A stretch of 64,000 bases of DNA from Acuticoccus sediminis (GCF_003258595.1 NZ_QHHQ01000009.1:186001-250000), one strand, 5' to 3'; shown: positions 1-9,528, counted from the stretch's first letter. Notes: a model not told the origin generated them from the letters alone. Numbers and translations: made by a program.

Positions 1-1259
1 ATGGTGTTGGCGGTCCCCTTGATCGCGTTCTGGATCATCACCTGGAACTCGACCACCTCGAGGTTCATCGTCAGGCCGATCTCGGCGAGCTGGGACTGGA
101 TGACCAGCGCGGCGTCTCGCACGTCGAGAAGGTAGGGCTCGGAGGGCACCATCAGGCTGAACGTGGCGCCGTCGGCATATTTCGACTTCGCCATGAATTC
201 CTGTGCGCGCTCGATGTCGTAGGACGCGGCGGCATCGGCATCGGCGTTGTACCACCAGGCGTCCTTCGGGGCGGGGAGCGCCGCCGGGGAGAGGAGGTCG
301 TAGTAGACGTTGGTGGCGATGGATTCGCGATCGATGGCGCACGACACCGCGCGGCGCACGTTCGGGTCGTCGAACGGGGCCTTCGTGTTGTCGATGTTCA
401 TGGCGAACCAGCCGCCCAGCGTCGGGCGCTTGGCGCCTTCCAGCATCGGCATGGCGGACAGCCGATCGAAGTCCTTGGGCGGCGGCGCCGAGATGAGGTC
501 GACCTGACCGGACATCAGGTAGGCGACGCGGGTCGACTCTTCGTTGATCTGGCGCACCACAAGCCGATCCCAGGCCGGCAGCCCGTCCCGGTAGTACTTA
601 TCGTTGCGCACGAGGCTGATATACTCGTTCGGGCGCCACTCTTCGAAGATGCCGGGGCCCGTGCCGACGCCGACCGGCGCGGTCCGGAAGAAGTCCGGGC
701 CGTTCGCCTCGCGCGAGCCCTTCTGGAAGATGCCCATGCACTTGGTCATGAAGGCGAGCCACGGCCCGTAGGGCTCCGACAGGCGGAACTCCACCTTCGT
801 CGGCGAGAGGATGTTGACCTCCTGGATCCGCGCGAAGACCGGCCGGCGCATCGCCTTGTTGTCGGGGTCGAGCAGCCAGTCGAAGGAGTATTTCACGTCC
901 TCGGCCGTGAAGGGCTCGCCGTTCTGGAAGACGACGTCGTCGCGCAGCTCGAAGGTGTAGGTGCGCTTGTCGTCCGACAGCGCGGGCATGGCGGCAGCGA
1001 GCTGCGGCTTATACTCGCCGTCGACGTCGAACTCGATGAGGTTCTCGAAGATCGCCTGCGATGTGACCATCCAGTCGTGACTGATCTGGTTCACCGGGTC
1101 GAGGGTCACCGGCACGCCGGGGATGGCGAGGGTCACGGTGCCACCGGATTGGGCGAACGAGAGTGGACTGCCGAGAAACGGCGAGATGGCGGCGCCAGCT
1201 CCGCCCGCAATGGCGGCCTTCAGGATGGCGCGGCGACGCGGATCGAACTTTTGTGTCAT
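1..1259 (-). CDS. ABC transporter substrate-binding protein, family 5 (peptide/nickel type), 3' part cut by window edge
   Basis: Periplasmic binding protein of a dipeptide/oligopeptide-type importer. About 419 codons are visible and the C-terminus runs off the window. The N-terminus has a twin-arginine-like signal (RRRAILK near residue 8) and a small-residue h-region. The mature part shows family 5 landmarks: VTLDP near residue 51, the FELRDDVVFQNGEPFTAEDV block near residue 103, and GTGPGIFEEW. The start at 1259 has GGGAG 7 nt upstream. It lies 270 nt downstream of hyuA on the same strand, so it is probably the first gene of a peptide-type importer serving the hydantoinase locus. That link is inference, because the permease genes are outside the window. 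Confidence 0.9.
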   Translation of the reverse strand, partial: MTQKFDPRRRAILKAAIAGGAGAAISPFLGSPLSFAQSGGTVTLAIPGVPVTLDPVNQISHDWMVTSQAIFENLIEFDVDGEYKPQLAAAMPALSDDKRTYTFELRDDVVFQNGEPFTAEDVKYSFDWLLDPDNKAMRRPVFARIQEVNILSPTKVEFRLSEPYGPWLAFMTKCMGIFQKGSREANGPDFFRTAPVGVGTGPGIFEEWRPNEYISLVRNDKYYRDGLPAWDRLVVRQINEESTRVAYLMSGQVDLISAPPPKDFDRLSAMPMLEGAKRPTLGGWFAMNIDNTKAPFDDPNVRRAVSCAIDRESIATNVYYDLLSPAALPAPKDAWWYNADADAAASYDIERAQEFMAKSKYADGATFSLMVPSEPYLLDVRDAALVIQSQLAEIGLTMNLEVVEFQVMIQNAIKGTANT

Positions 1260-1529
1260 CGGACGGCTCCCAGCCTCTCGAGTTGCGAAGTTCCGTCGGG
1301 CGTTTGTCCCAGTCGGGCGCGGCGCCTCTGGGTGGACGCCGTCGCGGCTCTCGGGGCCGACCGCCGCGGGGGCAGCCGAGCGTCTTCGACCTGTAGCGGC
1401 CCGGCTCTTACGGGCCCGGGTCGGCCGCTCTGGCCCGTCGCAATCGGTCTGATCGATCCGGGCAAACCGGTCCGGTCCAACCCGGCGTCCTTCTCACGCT
1501 CCGCCGATCCTGGCGGGGCGGGAGCACGG

Positions 1530-3617
1530 TCAGGCGTTGACGCCGGTGTCGATGATGATGTCGCCGAACTCGTCGAGCGCGGCGGTCATGCCCGGCGGAA
1601 CGACGCACGTGCAGTCGTATTCTTCGACGATCACCGGCCCCGCATACGGCGTGGCGAGATGGCCGCGCTTGAGGATCGGCGTCTCCATCCAGCCGTAGTC
1701 GGGGCCGAAATAGGCGCGGCGCGTGGTCGGTTCGGCGAGGCCAATCGCAAGGTCCTGTTTGGCGATGCTGCGGGCCGCTTCGAGCAGACCGCGGGCGGCG
1801 AGGTTGAGGGAGACGAGCTCCACGGGCTCGTCGTCGCCGGCGCGGTGGCCGTAGGTGCGCTCGTGCTCGGCGCCGTAGGCCTCCGCTGCGGCGGCGGCGA
1901 AACCCGGCCCGATCGCCGGCAGCGGCACCGCGAGCTCATAGGCCTGCCCGCGGTAGTGCAGCTTGGCGGTCCACTTGAGCTCCACCGCGTCGCCGCTGAA
2001 GCCGTCCGCGGCGAGGCGGTCGCGCGCCTGCGCCTCGAGCGCAGCGGTGGCCTCCCTGAGCGCCGAGGGGTCGATGTCGCCGACGAGCTGCCGGAAGGTC
2101 TTGGGGAAGTGGTATTCGACGTCGCAGTAGAGGAGGCCGACGGACGAGAAGACCCCGGCTTGCGGCGGCACGATCACCTTGGCCACCATCAGCGAGCGCG
2201 CCATGCCGGCCGCGAACAACGGCCCGTTGCCACCGAAGGCGACGAGCGCGTATTCGCGCGGATCGCGTCCCCGCTCGGAGGAGACGGCCTTGATCGCCCG
2301 GATCATGTTCGAGGCGGCGACGAGGTGGGCCCCGTAGGCCGCGCGCTCGGGCGAGAGGCCCAACGGCTCGGCGACCTTTTCGGTGAGGGCCGCTTTGGAC
2401 TTGTCCGACCGCAGCTTCACCGATCCGCCGGCCAGATGCCCGGGATTGATATAGCCGAGGACGACGTTGGCGTCGGTCACGGTGGGCTCGGTGCCGCCGA
2501 GGTCATAGCACACCGGTCCCGGGAAGGAGCCGGCGCTCTGGGGCCCCACCTGAGGCACGCCGCCGGCGTCGATGGAGATGATGGAGCCGCCGCCCGCCCC
2601 GACCTCGGCGAGGTCGATCGCCGGGACCTTCAGCGCGTAGCCCGCCCCCGACATCAGCCGCGAGCCGATCATGATCCCGCCGCCGACGGAATATTCCTCG
2701 GCGCGGGTCACGTCGCCGTCCTCCACCAGCGAGGCCTTGGCGGTGGTGCCGCCCATGTCGAAGGAGATGACCTTGTCGAAGCCGACGCGGCGCGCGAGCT
2801 GCTGTGCGCCGACGACCCCCGCGGCGGGCCCGGATTCGACGATGTTCATAGGCAACTCGGCGGCGACCTCGGCGGTCGTGAGGCCTCCGTTCGACTGCAT
2901 CAGGAGCAGCGGCGCCTTCACCTCGATGCGGTCGAGGTCGCCGATCAGCGACTTGAGGTAGGAGCCGACCACCGGCTTGACGTAGGCGTTGATCACGGTG
3001 GTCGAGGTCCGCTCGTATTCCTTGATCTCGGGGAGCACCTCCGAGGAGACGGACAGCACCATGCCGGGTGCGCGCTCCGCGACGATCTCCTTGACACGCA
3101 TCTCGTGCGCCGGGTTGGCATAGGAGTGGAGCAGGCAGACCGAAATCGCCTCGACCCCTTCCCCGACCAGCCGGTCGACGGCGTCCGCCACCTCCGCCTC
3201 GTCGAGCGGCGTGACGACGGAGCCGTCCGCGCCGATGCGTTCGGTGACCTCCATGCGCAGGAAGCGCTCCACCAGCATCGGCGGCTTGACCCAGCCGAGA
3301 TCGTAGAGCCGCGGCATGCGAAGGAGCCGCAGCTCGAGGAGATCGCGGAAGCCGCGGGTCGTGATGAGGCCCGTCCTGGCGCCCTTCAGCTCCAGGATCG
3401 CGTTGGAGGCGACCGTGGTGCCGTGCAGCACCTCCTCGATCTCGGAGGGGGCAATGCCGGCCTCGGCGAAGGTCGCGGCGAGACCGTCGGAGATCGCGCG
3501 GGCATAGTTGTCGACGGTGGACGACACCTTTCTGGTGAGGATCTCGCCCGTGTCGCCGAGGAGGACGATGTCGGTGAATGTGCCGCCGATGTCGACGCCG
3601 ACCCGATAACCGCTCAT
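1530..3617 (-). CDS. hyuA: Hydantoinase/oxoprolinase subunit A (HyuA-like, ATP-dependent)
   Basis: 695-residue ATP-using ring-opening amidase subunit of the N-methylhydantoinase, 5-oxoprolinase and acetone carboxylase family. It works with HyuB to open cyclic amides such as hydantoins or oxoproline. The N-terminal phosphate-binding loop DIGGTFTD is at residues 9-16 and HGTTVASNA at 65-73. A second nucleotide-fold motif, SFDMGGTTAK, lies near residue 290, and AFGGNGPLF occurs late. Length is normal for the family. It follows hyuB after 45 nt and has GGAG 9 nt before its ATG. The exact ring substrate cannot be read from sequence; hydantoins, oxoproline and related lactams all remain possible. 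Confidence 0.93.
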   Translation of the reverse strand: MSGYRVGVDIGGTFTDIVLLGDTGEILTRKVSSTVDNYARAISDGLAATFAEAGIAPSEIEEVLHGTTVASNAILELKGARTGLITTRGFRDLLELRLLRMPRLYDLGWVKPPMLVERFLRMEVTERIGADGSVVTPLDEAEVADAVDRLVGEGVEAISVCLLHSYANPAHEMRVKEIVAERAPGMVLSVSSEVLPEIKEYERTSTTVINAYVKPVVGSYLKSLIGDLDRIEVKAPLLLMQSNGGLTTAEVAAELPMNIVESGPAAGVVGAQQLARRVGFDKVISFDMGGTTAKASLVEDGDVTRAEEYSVGGGIMIGSRLMSGAGYALKVPAIDLAEVGAGGGSIISIDAGGVPQVGPQSAGSFPGPVCYDLGGTEPTVTDANVVLGYINPGHLAGGSVKLRSDKSKAALTEKVAEPLGLSPERAAYGAHLVAASNMIRAIKAVSSERGRDPREYALVAFGGNGPLFAAGMARSLMVAKVIVPPQAGVFSSVGLLYCDVEYHFPKTFRQLVGDIDPSALREATAALEAQARDRLAADGFSGDAVELKWTAKLHYRGQAYELAVPLPAIGPGFAAAAAEAYGAEHERTYGHRAGDDEPVELVSLNLAARGLLEAARSIAKQDLAIGLAEPTTRRAYFGPDYGWMETPILKRGHLATPYAGPVIVEEYDCTCVVPPGMTAALDEFGDIIIDTGVNA

Positions 3618-3662
3618 GGTCTATCGCTCCAGAATTCCGTGGGGAAAGGACAGTGGGGCGGC

Positions 3663-5465
3663 CTATTCGGCCGCCTCCTTGAGCGCCTGCGACGGCTCGC
3701 GCAGCATGAAGGGCACCTCGCTCCAGCCGCGGGCGGCGGCGAGTTCGCGGCGCCGCGCGGCGGTGGCCGCCTCATCGACCTCGAGCGTCGCGTCGTCGAA
3801 CACCAGGCCGTATTCGTCACGGGCCGACTGCGGCGAGACGAAGCCGTTGCGCACGTCCCTGACCAACCGCGCGGTGTCGCGCTCCAGCGGATCGCCCCAG
3901 CCGCCGGGGCCGGACACCTCGTGGACGAAGTGGTCGCCCTTGTGCAGCGTCGTCGTGAACTTGGAGGGAAGGAGCGTCGGCTTGCCCGCCTCGCGGGTGA
4001 GGTAATTCATCGAGGGATAGCCCGGCCCGCCGCCGTAGAGACCGTAGGCGCGGTATTCGCGACGGTCGGAGCGGACCGAGATCGTCGCCTCGTCCTCGAG
4101 GAAGGTGTAGGACCGCCGATAGGGAGCGCCGCCGCGATATTGCCCGACGCCGCCGCGGTCCGTCATGAACTCGTAGGCGTCGATGCGCACCGGCTGCTCG
4201 GCTTCCGTCACCTCGATGGACTGCGAGGCCATGTTGGCGAAGATGTGCGAGTTGCCGTCGATGCCGTCCTCCCACGGCCGGCCACCCCAAGCCGCCGAGG
4301 TGAAGTCGCAGTAGATGAAGGGCGAGTGGTCGGCATAGTAGCCGCCGATGGAGATGTTCGTGTTGCCGCCGTCGGACGCCGCATACACCTTGTCCGGCAG
4401 CATCTTGGCGAAGGCGCCGAAGACGACGTCGGTCATCCGGAAGCCGGTGAGACCGCGTGCGGCGGTGGCGGCGGGCAGCACGCAGTTGGTGATCGTGCCC
4501 TCCGGCGCGACGACCTTGGCGACCCGGAAGACGCCCTCGTTGTTGGGGATCGCGTTTTCCAGCACGGACATGAGGCCGCAATAGGACACGGACTTGGTGA
4601 ACGACGTCGTGCAATTGAGCGCGCCCTTCACCTGCGGCGCGGAACCGGTCCAGTCGAACAGGATCGAGTCGCCGGCCTTTTCGATCCGCACCCTGAGGCG
4701 GATCGGCTTGCCCTCGTCGATTCCGTCGTCGTCGATGAAGTCCTCGAACTCGAACTCGCCGTCCGGCAGCTTGGCGATCTCGGCGCGGGTGAGTCGCTCG
4801 GAATAGTCGAGGAGCTCCGCCATGTAGGTGGCGACCTTCGCCGTGCCGTACTGCGCGCAGAGGTCCTTGAACGCGACCTCGGCGATGTGGCAGGCCGAGA
4901 GCTGAGCGCGCAGGTCGCCGGCCACCTTGGCCGGAACGCGCACGTTCTTCTCCACGAACATGAAGAAGGTCTCGTTCTTCACGCCGCCGTCGTAGATGCG
5001 CATGACCGGCACGCGCAGACCTTCCTGATAGGTCTCGGTCGAATCCGAGGCGTTCGATCCGGCGACGCGGCCGCCGACGTCGGTGTGATGCGAGATCGAG
5101 CCGGCGAACGCCATCAGCGTTCCGTCGATGAAGATCGGCTGGAAGATGAAGATGTCCGGCAGGTGCATGCCGCCGTCGAACGGATCGTTGAGGGCGAAGA
5201 TGTCGCCCTCCTTGATGGTCCCGCCGAAGCGTGACAGCACCGCGGCGAGGGCGGTCGGCATGGACCCCAGGTGGCCCGGCAGGGAAAAGCCCTGCGCCAC
5301 CATTTGACCTTTGGCATCGAAGAATGCGGTCGAGTAGTCGAGGTTGTCGCGCAGGACATTGGAGTAAGTCGTGCGATGAACGGTGAGCGCCATCTCGTCC
5401 GCGACGGTCAGGATCGCGTTTTTGAAGAGCTCGAATTCGAACGGATCAATGGTGGCTTCGGTCAT
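3663..5465 (-). CDS. hyuB: Hydantoinase/oxoprolinase subunit B (HyuB-like)
   Basis: 600-residue B subunit of the hydantoinase/oxoprolinase complex, partner of the adjacent HyuA. Family landmarks are IDPFEFELFKNAIL at the N-terminus, GHLGSMP, and EGDIFALNDPFDGGMHLPD near residue 100. Near the C-terminus is the glycine-rich DRGGVGQYRGGAP with GPGGWGDP. The open frame extends 42 codons further upstream, but that stretch is Arg/Cys-rich and unlike the family. The start at 5465 begins with family-like sequence and has GGAG 5 nt upstream. It is first in a hyuB-hyuA pair and divergent from a FadR-type GntR gene, which probably regulates it. Confidence 0.93.
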   Translation of the reverse strand: MTEATIDPFEFELFKNAILTVADEMALTVHRTTYSNVLRDNLDYSTAFFDAKGQMVAQGFSLPGHLGSMPTALAAVLSRFGGTIKEGDIFALNDPFDGGMHLPDIFIFQPIFIDGTLMAFAGSISHHTDVGGRVAGSNASDSTETYQEGLRVPVMRIYDGGVKNETFFMFVEKNVRVPAKVAGDLRAQLSACHIAEVAFKDLCAQYGTAKVATYMAELLDYSERLTRAEIAKLPDGEFEFEDFIDDDGIDEGKPIRLRVRIEKAGDSILFDWTGSAPQVKGALNCTTSFTKSVSYCGLMSVLENAIPNNEGVFRVAKVVAPEGTITNCVLPAATAARGLTGFRMTDVVFGAFAKMLPDKVYAASDGGNTNISIGGYYADHSPFIYCDFTSAAWGGRPWEDGIDGNSHIFANMASQSIEVTEAEQPVRIDAYEFMTDRGGVGQYRGGAPYRRSYTFLEDEATISVRSDRREYRAYGLYGGGPGYPSMNYLTREAGKPTLLPSKFTTTLHKGDHFVHEVSGPGGWGDPLERDTARLVRDVRNGFVSPQSARDEYGLVFDDATLEVDEAATAARRRELAAARGWSEVPFMLREPSQALKEAAE

Positions 5466-5828
5466 CCTGGCTCCGGATCGTTCGGCGGATGGGGGCGGGC
5501 ACAGTTCGCTCTCGCGCGGCGGACATCGCGTTCGCCGTCGCAGCCCTTTCCAAAGGGAACACTTGCGTCGTGACCAATTGTGTTCAAACAATCCGACGGC
5601 GGAATATTGTATTCGCGGCCGAGTTGTTGAGGTGCGATGTTATAAGCGCGCGGCGATCTGTAAAGCATATTGTATGAGCAAAGCGACGCGCCATCGAATG
5701 CAAACGCTGAGCACCGCCGGGATCAAACTGGTCTGACCGTATGTCGAACCGGTTCGGGGGCCATTGTGGCCGTCGCCTTGCAGGGAGCAGGCGCAGATGC
5801 GAGCCGACCGGACGGAAGGACGACGCGG
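5466..5828. other. 363-nt divergent control region between hyuB and the GntR gene
   Basis: There is no convincing gene here. The region is less GC-rich than its surroundings near 5575-5700, as expected for back-to-back promoters. I see three dyads: CCCTTT-CC-AAAGGG at 5544-5557, ATTGT-GTTCAA-ACAAT at 5577-5592, and GGTC-T-GACC at 5730-5738 (listed separately). A second short element, ACCGGTTCGG at 5748-5757, recurs beside the downstream dyad near 6607. Exact promoters are not assigned. Confidence 0.6.
5729..5739. promoter_or_regulatory. Candidate FadR-type operator, site 1 (TGGTCTGACCG)
   Basis: Dyad GGTC-T-GACC. FadR/FCD-subfamily GntR proteins typically bind short palindromes with a TGGTNNNACCA-like core, so this fits the regulator starting 90 nt downstream. 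The same word with an A at the centre occurs at 6600-6610. Function is inferred. Confidence 0.55.
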
Positions 5829-6572
5829 ATGGCGAACCTTCGGAACATCGTGGCGGAGCGACTGGCCCAGGAAATCCGCAAGGGCTTTTGGGAGCCGGGG
5901 GCACGACTGCCGGGCGAGCGCCCGCTGGCGGTCCGCTTCGAGGCGAGCCGTCCGGTGGTCCGCGAAGCGTTGCGGATGCTGGAGGACGCGGGGCTCGTCC
6001 GGGTCCAGGCCGGCCGCGGCGCCTTCGTGCTGGATCCGTCGGTGGGGGAGGGTGAGGCCTCGCTCGGCCAGGCGGAGGCGCTTTCCGCCGGCATCTCCAA
6101 TCTCGCTCTGTCCGACCTCGCGGAGGCGCGCATTCTCGTCGAGGGGCGCATCATCGAGCTCGCCGCGCAGCGTGCGACGGAGAGCGACATCGATGCGTTG
6201 CGCATGTTCAACGCGATGATGGAGCGGGCAATTTCCAATCCGACCGCGTTCAAGCAGGCCGATCTCTTCTTCCATCGCCAGCTCGCCCGGGCCTCGGGAA
6301 GTCCGATCTACGTGGTGTGGCTGGAGATCATACTGCGCGGCGTCGACGAGGAGCGGAACGACGTCACGCGTCTCGCGGTGCGCCATCGCGAGGACATCCT
6401 CGCCAGCCACAAAACGATGGTCGCTGCCGTCGCGGACGGCGACCCGGTTCGCGCCCGGCGGCTGATGATCGCGCATATCGAGGAGTTCGTGCGCAACGTG
6501 GAGTGCAACACCGCCCTGGGCCTGCTGCCGCAGCGCGGGGGGCAGGCCCCAGCGTCCGCCGATCGGCGTTGA
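5829..6572 (+). CDS. GntR-family regulator, FadR/FCD subfamily
   Basis: 247-residue transcription factor. The N-terminal winged helix-turn-helix (about residues 3-70) carries the signature PGERPLAVRFEASRPVVREAL, typical of FadR-type GntR proteins. The C-terminal two-thirds is an all-helical FCD ligand domain with the metal-site pattern EARILVEGRI, FHRQLARASG and H..EEF. The frame opens earlier (5670), but 5829 matches the family N-terminus and has GGAAGGA 8 nt upstream. It is divergent from hyuBA and precedes the monooxygenase gene on its own strand. GGTC-N-GACC dyads lie on both sides, which suggests autoregulation plus control of both neighbouring operons by a ring-opening intermediate (inference). 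Confidence 0.9.
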   Translation: MANLRNIVAERLAQEIRKGFWEPGARLPGERPLAVRFEASRPVVREALRMLEDAGLVRVQAGRGAFVLDPSVGEGEASLGQAEALSAGISNLALSDLAEARILVEGRIIELAAQRATESDIDALRMFNAMMERAISNPTAFKQADLFFHRQLARASGSPIYVVWLEIILRGVDEERNDVTRLAVRHREDILASHKTMVAAVADGDPVRARRLMIAHIEEFVRNVECNTALGLLPQRGGQAPASADRR

Positions 6573-6599
6573 CGCGACCGGGCGCCGGCGGGTCATGGG

Positions 6600-6610
6600 T
6601 GGTCAGACCG
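6600..6610. promoter_or_regulatory. Candidate FadR-type operator, site 2 (TGGTCAGACCG)
   Basis: Same dyad as site 1 with the central base changed. It is followed directly by ACCGGTTCGG (6607-6616), the word also found at 5748-5757. It lies 28 nt after the regulator and about 220 nt before the monooxygenase start. Confidence 0.5.
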
Positions 6611-6829
6611 GTTCGGTGCGGGGATTCTGCGCATGGGCCACGCCCTTTGGGCATGTATTGACTATTGCACTGCGTTGACATCGGACGCCTCAATACTGAA
6701 CCTGACGTCACTCGCCAGCCTGCTTTCTCTCATCAGATGCTGGAAGAGACGTACTGAAACCCCAGCTTGCAAGTAGTCCATGTGCGAACACTCGCGCATT
6801 GACGCGTGCGGCAACGTCAGGGCGCGCAT

Positions 6830-8128
6830 ATGTTCCATATGGGATGGTTCCTCAAGCAAGGCTTCGGTGTTCAAGGCTGGGGGGCGCCCTGGTCCGGCGT
6901 CACGCACATGGAGTGGATGCAGCCGGACCCGTACATCGACATGGCGAAGCAGCTCGAGCGCGCGTCATTCGACTACATGATGATCGAGGACTCGCTCCTC
7001 GTGCACGACACCTACAAGGGCAGCGCCGAGTTTCCGCTCCGGCGCGCCTATTCCGTGCCCAAGTCCGATCCGATGCCGCTCATTCCGCTGATCGCCCACG
7101 CGACCCAGAATATCGGCATCATCGGCACCATCGCGACACCGTTCATCCCGCCGTTCTCCGCCGCACGTCTCGGCGCGACCCTGGATCATCTCACGAAGGG
7201 CCGGGTGGGCCTCAACCTCGTGACGGCGAGCTCCCATCGCTCGGCGCAGAACTACGGCCTGGAGAAGCACTACGAGCACGACGAGCGGTATCGGATGGCC
7301 GACGAGTGGATGGAGGTGGTCGAGGCCCTGTGGAACTCCTGGGAGCCGGACGCCATCGTCGCGGACCCGGAGACCGGCGTCTATGCGGACCACAACAAGG
7401 TCCATACGATCGACTTCGTCGGCAAGTACTACAAGTGCCGTGGGCCGCTGAATACGGCGCCCGGTCCGCAGCGCAAGCCGGTGATCTGCCAGGCCGGCGG
7501 CTCGCCGGCGGGCATGGCCTTCGCCACCAAGTATGCCGACACGATCGTCGCCTCCAAGCTCGGCATCGAGGCCATGAAGGGCTACCGCGCCGAGATCACG
7601 GAGCGCCTCGTGCGCAACCAGCGCCCCGCCGACAGCGCCAAGGTGCTGTTCCTCATCGCCCCGATCCTCGCTGAAACCGACGAGGAAGCGTTCGATCGCC
7701 GCGACCGTCAGCGCAAGAAGGAGGCCGAGGATTGGGAGGCACGCGTGGAGCGGATGAGCTACATGTCGGGCATCGATTTCGGTCAGTTCGAGCTCGACGA
7801 GCCGCTGCCGGACGACCTCCTGCCGAAGATCAACGGTCATCAGAGCGGCATGAAGGAGATCCTCTCAAAGGGCGCGACGCTGCGCGAGCTGACGAAGTTC
7901 ACGCCAGTGGAATCGATCGAGCTCGTCGGCTCGCCCGACACCGTCGCCGCCAAGATGGGTGAGGCGATGGAGGAGATCGGCGGCGATGGCTTCCTGATCA
8001 CCAACACCATCACCCGCCGCACCGTCGCCGAAATCGCCGAGGGCCTCGCACCGGCCCTGAAGCAACGCGGCCTGACGCGAAAGGCATACGAGCCCGGCAC
8101 CTTCCGCGAAAACCTGCTCGCCTTCTGA
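6830..8128 (+). CDS. LLM-class flavin-dependent monooxygenase (NtaA/SnaA/DszA type)
   Basis: 432-residue bacterial luciferase-like monooxygenase. The fold is shown by MFHMGWFLKQGFG at the N-terminus, FDYMMIEDS, GRVGLNLVTASSHRSAQNYGL and the later KPVICQAGGSPAGMAFA. These are diagnostic of the NtaA/SnaA/DszA group, which uses reduced FMN from a separate reductase to oxidise C-N, C-S or hydrocarbon bonds. An in-frame GTG at 6806 is an alternative start; the ATG at 6830 fits the family better. The membrane protein gene follows after 11 nt, so the two are co-transcribed. A nitroreductase nearby could act with it. The substrate is unknown. Confidence 0.85.
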   Translation: MFHMGWFLKQGFGVQGWGAPWSGVTHMEWMQPDPYIDMAKQLERASFDYMMIEDSLLVHDTYKGSAEFPLRRAYSVPKSDPMPLIPLIAHATQNIGIIGTIATPFIPPFSAARLGATLDHLTKGRVGLNLVTASSHRSAQNYGLEKHYEHDERYRMADEWMEVVEALWNSWEPDAIVADPETGVYADHNKVHTIDFVGKYYKCRGPLNTAPGPQRKPVICQAGGSPAGMAFATKYADTIVASKLGIEAMKGYRAEITERLVRNQRPADSAKVLFLIAPILAETDEEAFDRRDRQRKKEAEDWEARVERMSYMSGIDFGQFELDEPLPDDLLPKINGHQSGMKEILSKGATLRELTKFTPVESIELVGSPDTVAAKMGEAMEEIGGDGFLITNTITRRTVAEIAEGLAPALKQRGLTRKAYEPGTFRENLLAF

Positions 8129-8139
8129 AGAGCGCCGGA

Positions 8140-9528
8140 GTGGCTCCACGGTCGGTCGGCGGCGTGGGTGAGGCCCGCGTCACGCTGGCGGGTGCGTCCC
8201 CCGTCGTGACGGCCGCGCGCATCACCGCGCTGCGCGGCCTGGCGCTCCTGATGTGGGCCTGCGAGCTCACCGTCATCCTCGCCCCGTCCGCGCTGGTCGA
8301 GACGGTCTCGCAGGTGGCCCTCGTCTGCTTCCTCGTCCTGTCGGTGCTGAACCTGCGGCACTGGACCCTGGTGATCACGGGCGTCGCGGCCGTCTTGTGC
8401 GCCGGTGCCGTCGCCGCCGGCGCGGACCCGTGGCGCGCGGTCGACCGGCTCGCCCAGGCGACGCGCCTCGCCGCGTTCCTCGAATGCCTGCTGTTGCTGC
8501 GCGCCGTCGTGGAGATGCACCCGCGCCTGACCGACGTGCAAGACCGCTTCGAGGCCATCGCCGCGCGCGATCGCGACGGCGGCATCCTCCTCGTCAGTCA
8601 CGTGCTGGGCTCGGTGCTGACGCTGGGAGTGATGAGCATCTTCGCCCCCATCATGCGGCGCGCGCAGTCCGACGCGCGGTTGCGTGCGGCCCAGTTTTCG
8701 ATGCGCGGCTTTTCGCTCATCGTGCTGTGGTCGCCGTTCACGGTCGCGATGGCGACGGTCAACGCCTCGATCCCCCACCTCGCGCTCTGGAAGATCAGCG
8801 CCGTCGGTCTCGCCGTCTCCGGTGCGGCGATCCTGAGCGGGCTTCTCCTCGGCCAGTTCCACATCAGCCCGCGTTCGCTGCGGGAGATGGCGACCGCGGT
8901 CGCGGCCGTCGGGGTTCCGCTCACGCTGCTGACTTTGATGACGGTGCTGGTTTCGGCCGTCCTCCATCTCGGCGCCATCATGGCCTGCATCCTCATCATC
9001 ACGATCTTCGGGGCGGGGTGGGTGGCGACGATGGGGCCGGCGGCAGCCGCGGGCGCCGCCCGGCAGACCTGGACGTCGCTCGACCGGCTCGGCGACGAGT
9101 TCATGCTCTTCACCGTCTCGGTGGTTCTCGCGGGCCTGATGCTCGACGTCCCGATGCTGTCCGATCTCCTCCGCGCCGCGGTCGCCGAGGGGCGGCCGCC
9201 TTTTCTGATGTTGATGGCCGGCGCGATGCTCGTCGCGCTGCTCCCCATGGCGGGGATCCACATGATCCTGCCGGCCAGCATCTGCATCTCGGCGTTCGTG
9301 CAACTCGGGCCCTTCTCGCAGAGCGACGAGCTCATCTTCATCGCCCTGATACTGACGGGATGGTGTTTCGGCTCGATGCTCAGCCCGGCCTCGATCGCGC
9401 TCCTGACCGCGTCGACCTTGTTCGGCGTTCCGCGCCGCAGTCTCGCGCTGGGGGCGAACCTGCGCTTTCTCCTGACGATGTTCGCCGCCGTTTCAGCGAT
9501 CGGCGGCGTCACCTATTCGCTGCTTTGA
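8140..9528 (+). CDS. Polytopic membrane protein, probable permease (ion-transporter-superfamily-like)
   Basis: 462-residue protein with roughly ten to twelve hydrophobic segments spread over the whole length and no signal peptide or soluble domain. Helix-breaking patches such as MRGFSLIVLWSPFTVAMATVN (near residue 188) and GSMLSPASIALLTASTLFGV (near 410) sit at equivalent places in two halves. That resembles the repeated hairpins of ArsB/citrate-type ion-transporter-superfamily permeases. It begins with GTG 11 nt after the monooxygenase stop, so it probably imports that enzyme's substrate or exports a product. I could not assign a named family, and the superfamily call is tentative. Confidence 0.6.
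   Translation: MAPRSVGGVGEARVTLAGASPVVTAARITALRGLALLMWACELTVILAPSALVETVSQVALVCFLVLSVLNLRHWTLVITGVAAVLCAGAVAAGADPWRAVDRLAQATRLAAFLECLLLLRAVVEMHPRLTDVQDRFEAIAARDRDGGILLVSHVLGSVLTLGVMSIFAPIMRRAQSDARLRAAQFSMRGFSLIVLWSPFTVAMATVNASIPHLALWKISAVGLAVSGAAILSGLLLGQFHISPRSLREMATAVAAVGVPLTLLTLMTVLVSAVLHLGAIMACILIITIFGAGWVATMGPAAAAGAARQTWTSLDRLGDEFMLFTVSVVLAGLMLDVPMLSDLLRAAVAEGRPPFLMLMAGAMLVALLPMAGIHMILPASICISAFVQLGPFSQSDELIFIALILTGWCFGSMLSPASIALLTASTLFGVPRRSLALGANLRFLLTMFAAVSAIGGVTYSLL

Noticed and set aside
1077-5234. Open frame of 1385 codons on the plus strand
   Set aside because: It lies exactly opposite hyuA and hyuB, is dominated by Arg/Gly/His/Asp-type low-complexity sequence, and has no family motif. 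It is a GC-rich shadow of the real genes.
5670-5828. Longer start for the FadR-type regulator
   Set aside because: The extra 53 residues lack family similarity and would put the GGTC-N-GACC dyad inside the coding region. The start at 5829 has a good ribosome site.
6658-6680. TTGACT and TTGACA boxes as a sigma-70 promoter for the monooxygenase operon
   Set aside because: No acceptable -10 box lies 16-18 nt downstream of either, so I do not call a promoter.
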